A stretch of DNA of 64,000 nt from Nematopogon swammerdamellus (GCA_946902875.1 OX336344.1:22341791-22405790); one strand, 5' to 3'; positions 10,086-21,620 are shown, counted from the stretch's first letter. Translations and numbers: made by a program. The notes: a model not told the origin generated them from the sequence alone.

Positions 10086-10290
10086 TAGAAATACTCAAAG
10101 TAATTTTGTCACATCACTCATAAAGTGCGAGGCACTTCACCCCGCCGCAGAGCCTTCGACATATCGAGCGTAGCACAACCTGTGACGCGGCACACACTTG
10201 GATCTAATCAGATAATGCACAGAAGGGATATAGACGTCTCATTTGTGTCAACACACAGACAGACAACGGAGTCGCACTATAAGGGAGTTG
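10086..10290. other. Spacer between two S2 SINEs
   Basis: No gene; the short plus-strand frame runs on into the neighbouring SINE. Confidence 0.4.
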
Positions 10291-10703
10291 CCTTGTTTTT
10301 TTTGTATGTAATCCGGTATGGGTGGCTGAATCAGAGGGGCCAAAGCACATGCTCTGACTAGCTAATATCACCTCCGAGAAGGTAGGTGCCATACCAGAGA
10401 CTTCCCTGGATTTCTGGCTATACTGGACTAGAGGAGAACACAACCGAGGTTGCTATGCGGCCATCTTACATCCACGGTACGGTGGTACCAACCCAGTCGG
10501 CTACAATTTAAGCCTACCACCTAGTAAGGGGCAAGGAAGGGTAGCTACAGTTTTACACCGGTTCCGAACGGTGAAGCAGCAGGTGTAGGTATGCACGTAA
10601 ATTTTTTCGTCAGAAAAAAACTCATTGGTACACGCCGACCGGATTCGAACCGCGGACCTCTCACACGAGAAGCCGATAGCTAATCCACTCGGCCACCCGC
10701 ACC
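10291..10703 (-). mobile_element. S2 SINE, full length
   Basis: Same layout as 9690-10085, with the head intact (ggattcgaaccgcggacctc near 10640, gccgatagctaatccactcg, ggccacccgc). Two full S2 copies in the same orientation lie only 205 bp apart. Confidence 0.85.
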
Positions 10704-10825
10704 TTTAAAGGTGATGGACGGAACGGAACCCTAAACATACACAGACAAAACAAATTGTGACAAGTTCGTGTGTAGTCTTACCGTCATAAGAATACTCAAT
10801 AAAAAAAAAACTTGAAATAAATGTT

Positions 10826-11177
10826 AAATTACAAATTTAAAAAACCCCCGACCCTTAAAAACTCAAAAATAATTTCTATTTAATTACTTAAAGGAGCCGG
10901 GGGTTTCTAAAATTTGTAATTTAACTTTTATTTCAAGCTTTAAAAAAAAACCCGCATGCAAATCGGTCCACTTTTTAAGATAATAAATGTTTGATTACTT
11001 AATTACTTTATTAATTGATTACAAATATAGCTAACAACAATCCCGATTAAACCAGATTTCTAATAAAAAAAAAACCGCATCGAAATCGGTCCAACCGTTT
11101 GGGAGCTACGATGCCACAAGACACACACACACACACACGTTAAACTTATAACACCCCTCTTTTTGTCGGGGGTTCAA
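10826..11177 (+). repeat. C repeat
   Basis: Starts near 'aacccccgacccttaaaaa', contains 'atgcaaatcggtccactttt', 'ccgtttgggagctacgatgc' and an (ac)n run, and ends 'cttataacacccctc' ... gtcgggggtt. The inverted aacccccgac/gtcgggggtt ends suggest a DNA-transposon-derived repeat. Other copies: 13036, 28700 and 30799. Confidence 0.65.
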
Positions 11178-11536
11178 AATAAAAAATAAACAACAACACT
11201 CAATAAGATTCGCACAACGAACCGTATAGTCATAATAATAAAGATCATTATCGCGTGACTATCGACAGCACCTGCCTGCAAGAGGCGGACGTCGAATGGG
11301 ACCGGAAATTGAAAAGACCGCCTTTCGGTGGCGTGACGGTGCAGATGTGACGAAACTACAATACCGGATAGAACCTGCGAGGGAACTGCTCCGCGATACC
11401 TTTTCAAGTTCTAATATAGCCTCAAAAGATGTTGGAATATCTCTATGAAAATTGTATCTCTTACTAGCTTTTTGGAATCGGTTTAATAGCGTATCCGATT
11501 TAAACGCAAATATTGTATTATACGATCGCTTCTCTT

Positions 11537-11540
<4 letters not shown>
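11178..11540. other. Unassigned stretch
   Basis: A 77-codon minus-strand frame at 11174-11407 has no recognisable domain. Nothing else seen. Confidence 0.4.

Positions 11541-11631
<91 letters not shown>
11541..11631. repeat. (TC)n microsatellite
   Basis: About 45 uninterrupted TC units. The translated Ser-Leu or Arg-Glu strings are artefacts. Confidence 0.98.
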
Positions 11632-11633
<2 letters not shown>

Positions 11634-11905
11634 GTCCATAATATACTCTCTTTGATACTGCTCAGCCCTAAGGCTGTTTAGCGTGATGGTATACAGCCTA
11701 TAGTGAGCCTCAAGAACTACTCTTTCTATTGGTGCAAACCGCATCAAAATATGTTTAGTGGTTCCGGAGATTACTTCTAATATACAGACAGACGTTCCCT
11801 TTTATAAGAAGTAGAGAGTAGAGATGGAAGGCTTTCAAAATTAAGTCTAATATAGTTGAAAACCTAGATTTTTTTAAATTTACAAATGAAAATATTATTC
11901 TATTA

Positions 11906-12010
11906 TTATCAGTGTGGCCATCCAACGAGGTATTCCGCTAGCGTCCTCGGAACCGTGCCCACATCGTCTCACCTGGAGGAGGGTTTCTAGTTTTCTTTCA
12001 TAGGTTTATT
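11906..12010 (+). pseudogene. LJ remnant (3' end)
   Basis: Reads 'gtggccatccaacgaggtat' then 'gtcctcggaaccgtgcccac' and 'tctcacctggaggagggttt', matching the end of the LJ frame (I-Q-R-G, then a frameshifted VLGTVPTSSHLEE-like stretch). 5'-truncated and broken. Confidence 0.5.
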
Positions 12011-12589
12011 AGTAGGTTTTATAGGCCTGTTAGTAGGTTTATTTCAAAGAGTTTGCGACGTAATACAAACTCTTTGGTTTATTTAATTGATTTATTTAGT
12101 TTTAGATAGTAAAATTTTAGATTTATTTTAGATTTAGTATAGTTTTTAATTTAATGTTATTATTTGTTAGTTGTGTATATGTATATTATTATATACATTT
12201 GTATACATGTATGCATTTAAAGATTATTAAGTTTTAATTTAATTTAATTTTATTCTAGAATGTACTTCTAATATCCCGAGTACACTTCATAAAACTTGAA
12301 ATGGTTTTTTTCTTCTTCTGAAACGGTATTTCCTTCTTACTATAATAAGAAGATAGAACAAATTGTTCGAGCGAAGTCTAACTGCGATATGAATGACCAA
12401 TAAACAATTACACAATACTAGAGTATGCATTCGGACAGCGCGCCACGAGTTGAAGCCATCCAGCCACAACTGAGTTAGTCGATCTCAATGCGCCGACGTC
12501 ACTATACGCGTCTTCCCCGCTCGTCTCCAAGCGCCAAGATACCGCGCTTCATTCCCTCACACCTCAATGTTTGCCGCTTTATTGAAACT
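12011..12589. other. AT-rich stretch with a partial direct repeat
   Basis: 12420-12510 (gagttgaagccatccagcc, caactgagttagtcgat) resembles 13580-13680, giving two related segments 1.1 kb apart. The rest is AT-rich without genes. Confidence 0.45.
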
Positions 12590-12715
12590 TTTGGGTTGGT
12601 ACCACCGTACTGCATGTAAGATGGCCGCATAGCAGCCTCGGTTGTGTTCGCTTCTAGTCCAGTATAGTCAGCAATCCCAGACTTCTCTGTCTCCGGTATG
12701 GCACTATATATTTGT
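12590..12715 (+). mobile_element. S2 SINE fragment
   Basis: gggttggtaccaccgtactg, gatggccgcatagcagcc, 'ctagtccagtatagtcagca' and ctccggtatggcac are the middle of S2. Both ends are missing. Confidence 0.75.
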
Positions 12716-13035
12716 TGGCATTAACTCAGTGCAGCTTTCTCAAAAAAATAAAAATTATAATTTTTATATTCAGTATCTTCCACATTCAAAGAGTAGGATA
12801 TTGTCTGGCACCTCCTTACAGCACTCGTTCTGCCTTCTCAATGCAGGCTGCTTTTGTTTCCAGGCAATATCCGGTCCTGAAGCATTCCTGAAGCAGACGC
12901 TTTGTCAACGTCGCCAGCGGAAATAGTACTCACTACGATTTTCACTCCCTCGCTTTGTTTCATCATAGCTTTAGTTGAATATTCGGTCTTTGCGTTTTGC
13001 GAACAGAAATCATTCTTTAGGTTTTCTTGGAGCGC
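12716..13035. other. Unassigned stretch
   Basis: No gene or repeat recognised. Confidence 0.35.
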
Positions 13036-13516
13036 ATTTTTAACCCCCGACGAAAAAAACGGAGGGGTGTTATAAGTTTGACGTGTGTGAGTGTGTGTCT
13101 GTCTGTCTGTGGCATCGTAGCTCCCAAACGGATGGACCGATTTGGATGCGGTTTTTTTTATTAGGAAGCTTGTTTAATCGGGATGGTTCTTAGCTATGTT
13201 TGTAATCAAGTAATCAAGTAATGAAGTAATAAAAAAAAATATTATTTTAAAAAGTGGACCGATTTGCATGCGTTTTTTTTGTTAAAGCTTGAAATAAAAG
13301 TTAAATTACAAATTTAAAAAACCCCCTAACTCTAAAAAAGTCAAAAATAATTTCCGTTTACTTACTTAAAGGAGTCGGGGGACGGCTAAGTAAATAAAAT
13401 ATTAAAACTCAGAGCCGCGCGGGAGTTTACTTAGCGGTCCAACGACTCCTTTAAGTAAGTAAACGCAAATTATTTTTGACTTTTTTACAGTCGGGGGTTT
13501 TTTAAATTTGTAATTT
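13036..13516 (-). repeat. C repeat with internal palindrome
   Basis: Starts aacccccgacgaaaaaa, with ggggtgttataagtttgacg, (gt)n and gtctgtctg, 'gggagct' complement blocks, then a palindromic core near 13350-13470 where 'acttaaaggagtcggggg' meets its complement around 'ctaagtaaat'. Minus orientation relative to 10826. Confidence 0.65.
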
Positions 13517-13681
13517 TACACTTGTTACATTATGTTGAACGTTAAGAAAACCATCGATATACTTCTCAATAGAGGGTGCACTCGGATAGTGCGCCATGAT
13601 CCACCGAGTTGAAGAAACTACGGTTGAAGTCATCCAGCCTCAACTGAGTTAGTCGATCGCGATCCGCCGGCCTCGCTACAC
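13517..13681. other. Second copy of the 12420-12510 repeat
   Basis: 13575-13680 shares agttgaag, gtcatccagcctc and aactgagttagtcgatc with 12420-12510. No gene. Confidence 0.5.
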
Positions 13682-14012
13682 GTTTTTTTTTAAACTGACA
13701 CGGTTGGTTACATCACCTACAACATCCGTGATGTCAGCCCATAACACTGGGTGAACTAGGTGCCATGTCAGTGCTTCCCTTCATTTCATGTCGGCTACAC
13801 TGAATTGGACGGAAAACACGAACTATTTACAACGAAACGTCGGTCACGTTTCGTTCAGTGCGATGGTAGCAACCCGGCCTGGATAAACCCTACCAACTAG
13901 TAAGGTAAGAAGGGAAAGGGACCTACAGTTTAACGTGGAATCCGAACCGCGGTCAGCCTCCAACGGTCGAGCGGCCACCCATCCAAGTACTGACCGCGCC
14001 CAGGGTTGCTAA
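13682..14012 (-). mobile_element. S1 SINE including 5S-like segment
   Basis: The tail (actgacacggttggttacat) is at the low end. The high end reads cacccatccaagtactgacc then gcgcccagggttgct, the reverse complement of GGTCAGTACTTGGATGGG preceded by gggcgc. This is the cleanest 5S-like copy in the window. The tRNA-like A box is missing. Confidence 0.85.
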
Positions 14013-14204
14013 ATAACAGCTTCGCCATGGTTAAACATTGGATTCTGTTAAAAACTGTAGTTAAGAGACCGACGGTTTTCCATAGACTTGACAAAAACAG
14101 TTTCCCTTACTTTAATGGGTACCTACTCGTTCCATAGCACTTAATGAATATAGCTCGAAATAGCATTGAGAATAGTCTGCGATTCCCGTCCAGCTCCGAC
14201 AGGA

Positions 14205-14285
14205 CTGAATTGAAGCACTTACATGGCACCTACGTCGGACAGGAACTAATGGTATTGGCCTAACATTACGGTTAATGTAGCCATC
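14205..14285 (+). mobile_element. Diverged S1-like tail
   Basis: Blocks 'gcacttacatggcacctac', 'ggtattggcctaacatta' and 'taatgtagccatcaat' follow the S1 3' end in order but differ strongly. Probably an old subfamily. Confidence 0.4.
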
Positions 14286-14684
14286 AATGAACAAAATATT
14301 ATGCGGGCATATAAATGATCCATACATCAAAGCTTTTATTCACAAATTATTTCTGGGTAGGTTTAATTAAGAATTCTTTAATTAAATTTCCCTCCCACAG
14401 AGAAAACTGATATTTTCACAATGTCTACCGAACAACGTGGGAAACACGGGCATACATATTTTAATTTGCATATATTAATAACGTCCTAATAATTTTCCCA
14501 CCGAATATTTTGCTCATAATATTTTCGGCCAATATGTAATTTTCAGTATGCCTTCAATACGCAAGCATAGGGCTTCGAATTCGTTCAGTAGTTGTTACCT
14601 GATGCTTGCACAAACAAACACACGACCACACAAAAAACAAACATTTAAAAAAATTATGTATTTATACAATATCCTATTTATACA
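14286..14684. other. AT-rich unassigned stretch
   Basis: Nothing recognised, apart from a short 'cacaaacaaacacacgaccac'-like simple run. Confidence 0.4.
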
Positions 14685-14889
14685 TTTTTTTTTATTGACA
14701 CTGACTTGTTTGGCTACATCACCTACAACATCCGCAATGTCAGCCCATAACACCGGGTGAACTAGGTGTATTCATTTCATATCGGCTACACTGAACTGGA
14801 CGGAAAACACGAACTATTTACATAGATGTTTCGACCGACGACGTTTCATTCAGTGCGGTGGTACCAACCCGGGCGGGATAAACCCTAAT
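14685..14889 (-). mobile_element. S1 SINE, 3' half
   Basis: Tail 'ctacatcacctacaacatcc' through body 'gcggtggtaccaacccgggc' and gggataaaccctaat. 5'-truncated. Confidence 0.8.
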
Positions 14890-15764
14890 ACCCATACATT
14901 GATGATTATTGATTCTCACACACAAGTATTATGCTAAGACCTGCCTACTTTTCACTACATTAATCGACTCTCAAAGGTTGACTGAAAGACATATCTGTTA
15001 GGGATAAGTCCGTCTTTGGGCTTCATGTAAATATTATATTGTGCTTGTTTATTTAAAATTATTTTCGGAGCAATAAAATATTTTTGATCAATATCTAACA
15101 AGTCAGTTAGTCAGTATAAAACCTTATAGATCTATGACAAGGTACGCCACAATAAGGGTTCCGTTGCCTACTAGGGACGGCATGGTGCTCTCCGGAACCC
15201 TGGCTGGGGTTACATTAAATCAAACGCACCATTAAGTCTTGGCCTAGCGAGTCGGTGCCATATTTCAAAGATTTGGCCGCCAACCAGACAAGACGGGGCT
15301 TCCAGCAAAACACCGAGCGGTGGTTTCGTTCTAACAATTCAAAAGGGTGGAGTCGTTATATTCATATACATCGCACACTATTTATTTTTATGTGCGAATT
15401 TATTATGCGAAGAGACCTGCGTTCACACCAACTCCTTTCTTCTAAGACACGTCGCTTAAATTAAGCGACCATCTCGAGTCTCGACCTCGGATCACAATGT
15501 ATGATTAAAAAAAAACTTAAAAAACAAAATTCAATCAGAAAAAGTTTTCCCAGTTTTTTGGCTCTCCTGTAAAATTTACTAAGTCCAATTCGTCCTGTTT
15601 TGTTCGCCAGCTCCTCACTTAGTACAATCACATTTAACTACGCACGCGACAAAGGATAGGCTAAATAAAATTCAGTTCCGGTTACGCTAAGATGTGGCTC
15701 TCATACAAAAAGAATTGCTCCGCGCGCCGAAGAAAGGTCCGGTAGCCGGCTTACTTACTTTCTT
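14890..15764. other. Unassigned stretch
   Basis: No gene recognised. 15655-15715 (ggataggctaaataaaattc, agatgtggctctcatacaaa) is related to the L repeat at 44095-44160. Confidence 0.4.
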
Positions 15765-15812
15765 CTTTTTAAATACGAATTTAACGCGACCGCAGCCGCG
15801 GGCAAAAGCTAT
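15765..15812 (+). mobile_element. Degenerate Helitron 3' end
   Basis: tacgaatttaacgcgaccgc followed by agccgcgggcaaaagct matches the terminal 40 bp of the Helitrons ending at 21937 and 47457. The expected CTAG is changed to CTATA. Old relic. Confidence 0.5.
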
Positions 15813-16130
15813 AATATATATAAGGTTTCTTGCTCAAATATTTGATGCCGATTCTATAGTTTTTAATTCTTTGGTTTCATTCTCTTTTGAATCCTCCGCT
15901 TACAGTGCCTCTGTGCTCAGCGTCGCTAGTCATTTTATGATGCTGACAGAACTTTCTAGATTTGCCGTAATATACACATATGTATGTATGTATGTTACGT
16001 TCGTATTGTAATAAGCTGGTTAGTTACTGAGTTATGTGTTCATGCCAAAGAAGACACTTATACTATGTAGGTTTTTAGCACAGAGCATGGAATACCGCGC
16101 GCGCCGCGCGCTATTCCATGCTCTGTGGTT
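15813..16130. other. Unassigned stretch
   Basis: No gene; ends with a short palindrome around 16080-16130 (cagagcatggaata ... tattccatgctctg) separated by gcgc-rich sequence. Confidence 0.4.
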
Positions 16131-16500
16131 TTTAGGTTCCGTATCCCGTACGGAAGCCTATTACTAAGCCTACGCCGTCTGTCCGTCCGTCCGTCCGTCT
16201 GTCCGTCTGTCCGAGGGCTGTATCTCTTGAACCGTAATAGGTAGCCGGTTGAAATTTTCACAGTACCTATATGCGTTACTATGGCGGATATAACAACAAA
16301 TAATAAAAAAAAGAAAATGTTAAACATTAAGAGGGCTCCCATACGACAAACGTAAAATAAAATCGATTAGTCACACTATTGAATAATAGATGGCGCCACA
16401 GGCTTTTATACATTGCATTGTCGAAAGACAAAAGATCGGCGGATAATAGCGGATAGATACGGAAACCTTCGTGCGCGAAGAAAACTCGCACTTAACAGAT
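16131..16500 (-). repeat. D repeat, second subfamily
   Basis: Minus-strand D element with (gtcc)n core and the 'gggctgtatctcttgaacc' block. Its distal part (aatagatggcgccaca) matches the second of the two D copies at 50894-51246, not the first, which defines a subfamily. Confidence 0.7.
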
Positions 16501-16611
16501 TTTTTTTTCTGGAAAACGCGCCGTTTTTAACGAAGCCCATGGATATTTTGTGTGACTTTTAAAGTCCCTTTTGAAAAATCCCAAGCTGTACTTGACGAAA
16601 TAGATGGGTAA

Positions 16612-16821
16612 ATAATCCCGCCCGGGTTGGTACCACCGCACTGAATGAAACGTCGGTCGAAACGGCTATGTAAATAGTTCTTGTTTTCCGTCCAGTTCAG
16701 TGTAGCTGACATGAAAATGAAGGGAAGCACTGACATGGCACCTAGTTCACCCGGTGTTATGGGCTGACATCACGGATGTTGTAAGTAATGTAGCCAACCT
16801 TGCAAGTTTCCATAAAAAAAT
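16612..16821 (+). mobile_element. S1 SINE, 3' two-thirds
   Basis: From aatcccgcccgggttggtac to caagtttccataaaaaaat. 5'-truncated plus copy. Confidence 0.8.
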
Positions 16822-17149
16822 AAAAATAAAAAAGTGGGGGCGAAATTAGAATTCGAACAGAGGTATTTTATCCCTAGCAACAAACATTGTTTAAGCATGA
16901 TATTAAACGATTACGCAAATAACTTATATTTTTCGATGTTCCAACGCGGGATTAAAAGTTTTGATTACTTTATCCGAGAAGTCATAAGAATAATTTATCA
17001 GAAAAATTGTACGATGTAAACGCAATTCAAAGTTCCAAGAATCACTTCGAAAAAAACAGTAATAATTCTTCTTTATGACAGTTCAGGGCCTCGATCTTAC
17101 CGACGACGATTTGAACGAATTTTTGCCGTTTTTATTATTAAACGGTTTT
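16822..17149. other. AT-rich unassigned stretch
   Basis: A 61-codon plus-strand frame has no motif. No gene called. Confidence 0.4.
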
Positions 17150-17311
17150 ATTTAGCTTGACTCCGTATATTTGTTTGTTTGTTTGTTTGTTTGTTACTAT
17201 CTTTATTTCAAATCTTGCGACAACTTTTTCAACTACTTCTACTGAACCGATTTTTATGAAACTTTGCACACACATTGAGTTCTCGTGACAATACAATATT
17301 ATGATAATTTC
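17150..17311 (+). mobile_element. Helitron-like leader beside the satellite
   Basis: (tttg)n followed by 'ctactgaaccgatttttatg' and aaactttgcac, a leader also seen near 19610-19690 and 19960-20050. It directly precedes the 130-bp array. Confidence 0.45.
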
Positions 17312-18863
17312 AACTTGGTAACGAGGGTCTGATGATGGAGTCAGCAGGAGGACAGTGGAACTCTTCAACCGTTACTAGTAACCCCCTCGAGTTTGGGCTC
17401 ATATGGTTGGTTTGGACGAGTGTACCATACTTCTACCAATACACTTGGTGACGAGGGTCTGATGATGGAGTCAGGAGGTGGACAGTGGAACTCTTCAACC
17501 GTTACTAGTAACCCCCTCGAGTTTGGGCTCATATGGTTGGTTTGGAAGAGTGTCCCATACTTCTACCAATACACTTGGTGACGAGGGTCTGATGATGGAG
17601 TCAGGAGGTGTACAGTGGAACTCTTCAACCGTTACTAGTAACTCCCACGAGTTTGGGCTCATTTGGTTGGTTTGGACGAGTGTCCCATACTTCTACCAAT
17701 ACACTTGGTGACGAGAGTCTGATGATGGAGTCAGGAGGTGTACAGTGGAACTCTTCAACCGTTACTAGTAACCCCCTCGAGTTTGGGCTCATTTGGTTGG
17801 TTTGGACGAGTGTCCCATAGTTCTACCAATATACTTGGTGACGAGGGTCGGATGATGAAGTCAGGAGGTGTATAGTGTAACTATTCAACCGTTACTAGTA
17901 ACCCCCTCGAGTTTGGGCTCATTTGGTTGGTTTGGACGAGTGTCCCATACTTCTACCAATACACTTGGTGACGAAGGTCTGATGATGGAATCAGGAGGTG
18001 TACAGTGGAACTCTTCAACCGTTACTAGTAACCCCCTCGAGTATGGGCTCATTTGGTTTGTTTGAACGAGTGTCCTATACTTCTACCAATACACTTGGTG
18101 ACGAGGGTCTGATGTTGGAGTCAGGAGGTGGACAGTGGAACAATTCAACCGTTACTAGTAACCCCCTCGAGTTTGGGCTCATTTGGTTAGTTTGGACGAG
18201 TGTTTCATACTTCTACCAATACACATGGTGACGAGGGTCTGATGATGGAGTCAGGAGGTGTACAGTGGAACTCTTCAACCGTTACTAGTAACCCCCTCGA
18301 GTTTGGGCTCATTTGGTTGGTTTGGACGAGTGTCCCATACTTCTAACCAATACACTTGGTGACGAGGGTCTGATGATGGAATCAGGAGGTGTACAGTGGA
18401 ACTCTTCAACCGTTACTAGTAACCCCCTCGAGTATGGGCTCATTTGGTTTGTTTGAACGAGTGTCCTATACTTCTACCAATACACTTGGTGACGAGGGTC
18501 TGATGATGGAGTCAGGAGGTGTACAGTGGAACTCTTCAACGGTTACTAGTAACCCCCTCGAGTTTGGGCTCATATGGTTGGTTTGGACGAGTGTCCCTTA
18601 CTTCTACCAATACACTTGGTGACGAGGGTCTGATGATGGAGTCAGGAGGTGTACAGTGGAACTCTTCAACCGTTACTAGTAACCCCCTCGAGTTTGGGCT
18701 CATAGGGTTGGTTTGGACGAGTGTCCCTTACTTTTACCAATACACTTGGTGACGAGGGTCTGATGATGGAGTCAGGAGGTGTACAGTGGAACTCTTCAAC
18801 CGTTACTAGTAACCCCCTCGAGTTTGGGCTCATTTGGTTTGTTTGGACGAGTGTCCCATACTT
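17312..18863 (+). repeat. 130-bp satellite, about 12 tandem units
   Basis: The period is 130 bp (for example gatgatggagtcaggaggtg at 17461 and 17591), with one 1-bp insertion near 18345. Every unit holds the 12-bp palindrome GTTACTAGTAAC (first at 17371-17382) and a CTCGAG. Because 130 is not a multiple of three, overlapping 77-codon frames arise in each unit; these are artefacts. Two variant units, near 18030 and 18420, share the same private changes (gtatgggctc, tttgaacgagtgtcctat) three units apart. Confidence 0.97.
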
Positions 18864-19260
18864 GCCGAACGCAAAAGTATGAAACAGACATACCATCTGT
18901 TCAAATTGATTTTGAAAGAGACGGCGGACACCTTATCCATCCTAAACCATACAGTTTCCAGCAAAGTTTAATTATGGAACAGCTGAGAGACCGATGTTAC
19001 CGATAATTTTGTCATGGGCCTCCACTGTCCATAAAATGCAGGGCAGTACTGTTGACCGTACTGTCGTTTATTTGGGCTCCAGACTATTTGAGGAGAGTCA
19101 AGCGTATGTTGCATTGAGTCGCGTAAAGTCTTTAGAAGGGTTATGTATTGAGGAGCTTGATTGTGAGTAATAGACAGGTAAGAAACCGAGTAACAAAGAT
19201 GCAATGAGAGAGTTGGAAAGGATGACGAGTTTACGTAATGAATGATACGAGCCAAAAATC
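18864..19260 (+). pseudogene. PIF1-like / Helentron-type helicase C-terminus, broken
   Basis: From 18976 one frame reads YGTAERPMLPIILSWAS, then TVHKMQGSTVDRTVVYLG, then QAYVALSRVKSLEGL and EELDCE, followed by two stop codons and a continued TGKKPSNKDAMRELERM stretch. 'HKxQGxT' and 'QAYVALSRV' are the late superfamily-1B helicase motifs found in PIF1 and in Helitron/Helentron Rep-helicases. Upstream (18880-18960) a different frame is open, so at least one frameshift separates the parts. The rest of the helicase is absent; the satellite occupies its place. Confidence 0.7.
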
Positions 19261-20299
19261 AAACTAAAAACGAGTAAATAAAAAAATAGGTAAAAAAACT
19301 TTTAAGTTAAACGGTTTTATTAAAAATAAAAAACTAGAAAAAAACAGCTGTATAAAAAACTAGAAAATAATAAGGACACAAGCCTGGGCCTTCTTAAGAT
19401 TTTACGTCTCGGTAAGAAATCGTGCAATACTAGCGTGCTGTCTTCTCATGTCGGATGCCAAAGGGCACATTGTGTCGCTGCGTCAGCGGAATCTATACAT
19501 ATAATAAAATCGTAAAGGTAAGAAAGTCTGTACATTGAATGTATTCGGAAAAAAACTAACCAGGGTGGCTTAAAATGAGATACTGAACATGTTAGAACAG
19601 TTTTTAAAATTTTTGTTTGTTTGTTTGTTTGTCTGTACGCGCATCACGCAAAAACCACTGAACGGAATTAGACGAAACTTTGTATAGTGGCAGTTCATAT
19701 GCCGGGTTAACATAATACGTAACAAAAATAACAAAAATAAAAAAAAATTAAACAATTTATAAACATTATTGCGCGTTTAAAATCACGTAGTCCAAAGTAC
19801 ATAATTATATCTTGAGAACTGACAGCAAATACAATTTTAATAAATAATATTCATTCGAAATTTAAAAATAAGTAGATAAGTACAACGAAAATGACAGTTC
19901 TTCTTTTTTATAACTTGAACACTTAGTCTATACATATCTATTCTTTCTATACATATAATAAAATCGTAAATGCAAAAATGTCTATTTTTACGCGCATCTC
20001 GCAAAAACCACTGAACGGAATTTGACGAAACTTTTTATAGTGACAGTGTATATCCCGGATTAACATAATAATTAAAAAATATAATAAAAATCACGTAATA
20101 CAAAGTAAAGGTAAAAACCCATTTTAAATGTCATGTTGACAACGGAGAACTGTCATCTCGACGTGAGCTGGCCGGTGACAAATTGTTTGATAAATAAAAA
20201 AAATAATTGAAAGTCGAAGTTAAGTCGCTGTCATTGGTGCAATAAAATTTATATATCTGTTGCCCGTGGCTTCGCTCGCGTGAAATTCGTATTTCAAAA

Positions 20300-21115
20300 A
20301 AAGAAAGTAAGTAACTAAAGGCGGGCTCGAAGGCGGATCTGCGCTCACGTAAACGATATGCTTTCTCGATGAAAGTAACTTTGGGCGAGGCGGAAGGCGG
20401 AGCTGAGTTCAGGAAGAAGAAAAACATTCTTGGAGAATGTAAGTAACTAAGGGCGAGGCCGAAGGCCGAGCTCTATTCTGGAAGACCATAAACCTTCTCG
20501 AAGAAAGTAAGTAACTATGGGCGAGGCCGCAGGCCGAGCTGCGTTCAGGAAAAAGCTAAACCATCTTGAAGAAAGGAAGTAACTAAGGCGAGGCCGAAGG
20601 CCGAGCTATGTTCGAATAATTGAAAAATCCCTCTCGAAGAAAGCAAGTAACTAAGGGCGAGGCCGAAGGCCGAGCTGCGTTCAGCAAGAAGCTAAACCAT
20701 CTTGAAGAAAGTAAGTAACTAAGGCGAGGCCGAAGGCCGAGTGACGTTCTGATAATTGAAAACCCATCTCGAAGAAAGCAAGTAACTAAGGGCGAGGCCG
20801 AAGGCCGAGCTGCGTTCAGGAAAAAGCCAAACCATCTTGAAGAAAGTAAGTAACTAAGGGCGAGGCCGAAGGCCGTGCTCTATTCGGGAAGACCATAAAC
20901 CATCTCGAAGAAAGCAAGTAACCAAGGGCGAGGCCGTAGGCCGAGCTGCGTTCAGGACGAAGGTAAACATTTTTGAAGAAAGTAAGTAACTAAGGCGAGG
21001 CCGAAGGCCGAGCTACGTTCTCACAAATGATAAACCATCTCGAGAAAAGCAAGTAACTAAGGGCGAGGCCTAAGGCCGAGCTGCGTTTAGGAAGAAGCTA
21101 AACCATCTCGAATAA
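20300..21115 (+). repeat. 68-bp satellite in Helitron, about 12 units
   Basis: The period is 68 bp (aagaaag at 20501, 20569, 20637, 20705). Each unit carries aagtaactaagggcgaggcc and a GGCC-GAA-GGCC mini-hairpin, then gagctgcgttcagg. The same unit is used by the Helitron at 45922-47457. Confidence 0.9.
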
Positions 21116-21185
21116 AGTTATTTAATATTAAGATTGGTTAATTTAATTTAAATTTTATTATAAAGTCCACGCTTCTGACGGCAAA

Positions 21186-21620
21186 TATACCGTGCATCCT
21201 AGAACCTCGCGGTTATTCCCGGCTGGATGGCAAGCAAGAGGCCCGATGCTATCACCTTAGTGCCATGGACTAAGGGTAGTTTTTTGATGTGGGACGCCAC
21301 TTGTGTTCTCACATTGGCTCCAAGTCACGTTAGGACATCTTCAAGAGCGGCTGGCGCAGCCGAGGCTGGGGCGGAGAGCCTCAAACGCAACAAATATAGA
21401 AATATAATTCAAATTTCGAATTTGTTGCGTTTGCGGTTGAAACCTTCGGTCTGTGGAGCAGTGAAACTAAAAGAGGCTTGGGCCTCTGCTGGTTGACGCA
21501 ACTGGTGTCCCGCCATCAAGGGCTTATGTACTTCATTCAAAGGGTAAGCCTTGCCATCCAGCGAGGTAATGCCGCAAGTGTTCTTAGAACATTTGAAAAT
21601 GCCCGTTTTGATAGTTATTT
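21186..21620 (+). pseudogene. LJ retroelement-type remnant, longest copy
   Basis: The first frame reads KRPDAITLVPWTKGSFLMWD, ATCVLTLAPSHV and AAGAAEAGAESLKRNKY. After a frameshift comes FVAFAVETFGLWS, and then YFIQRVSLAIQRGNAASVL. Three out-of-frame blocks make it a pseudogene. It sits inside the composite Helitron, between satellite blocks. Confidence 0.6.

Noticed and set aside
11452..11747. Ser-Leu and Arg-Glu repeat proteins
   Set aside because: Direct translation of the (TC)n microsatellite.
17312..18863. CRISPR array
   Set aside because: Units are contiguous 130-bp copies without unique spacers, in a eukaryotic transposon context.
17393..19006. Series of overlapping 62-77-codon plus-strand frames (WFGRVSHTSTNTLGDEG...)
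   Set aside because: They repeat every 130 bp in rotating frames because the satellite unit length is not a multiple of three; no start or stop is conserved as a gene.
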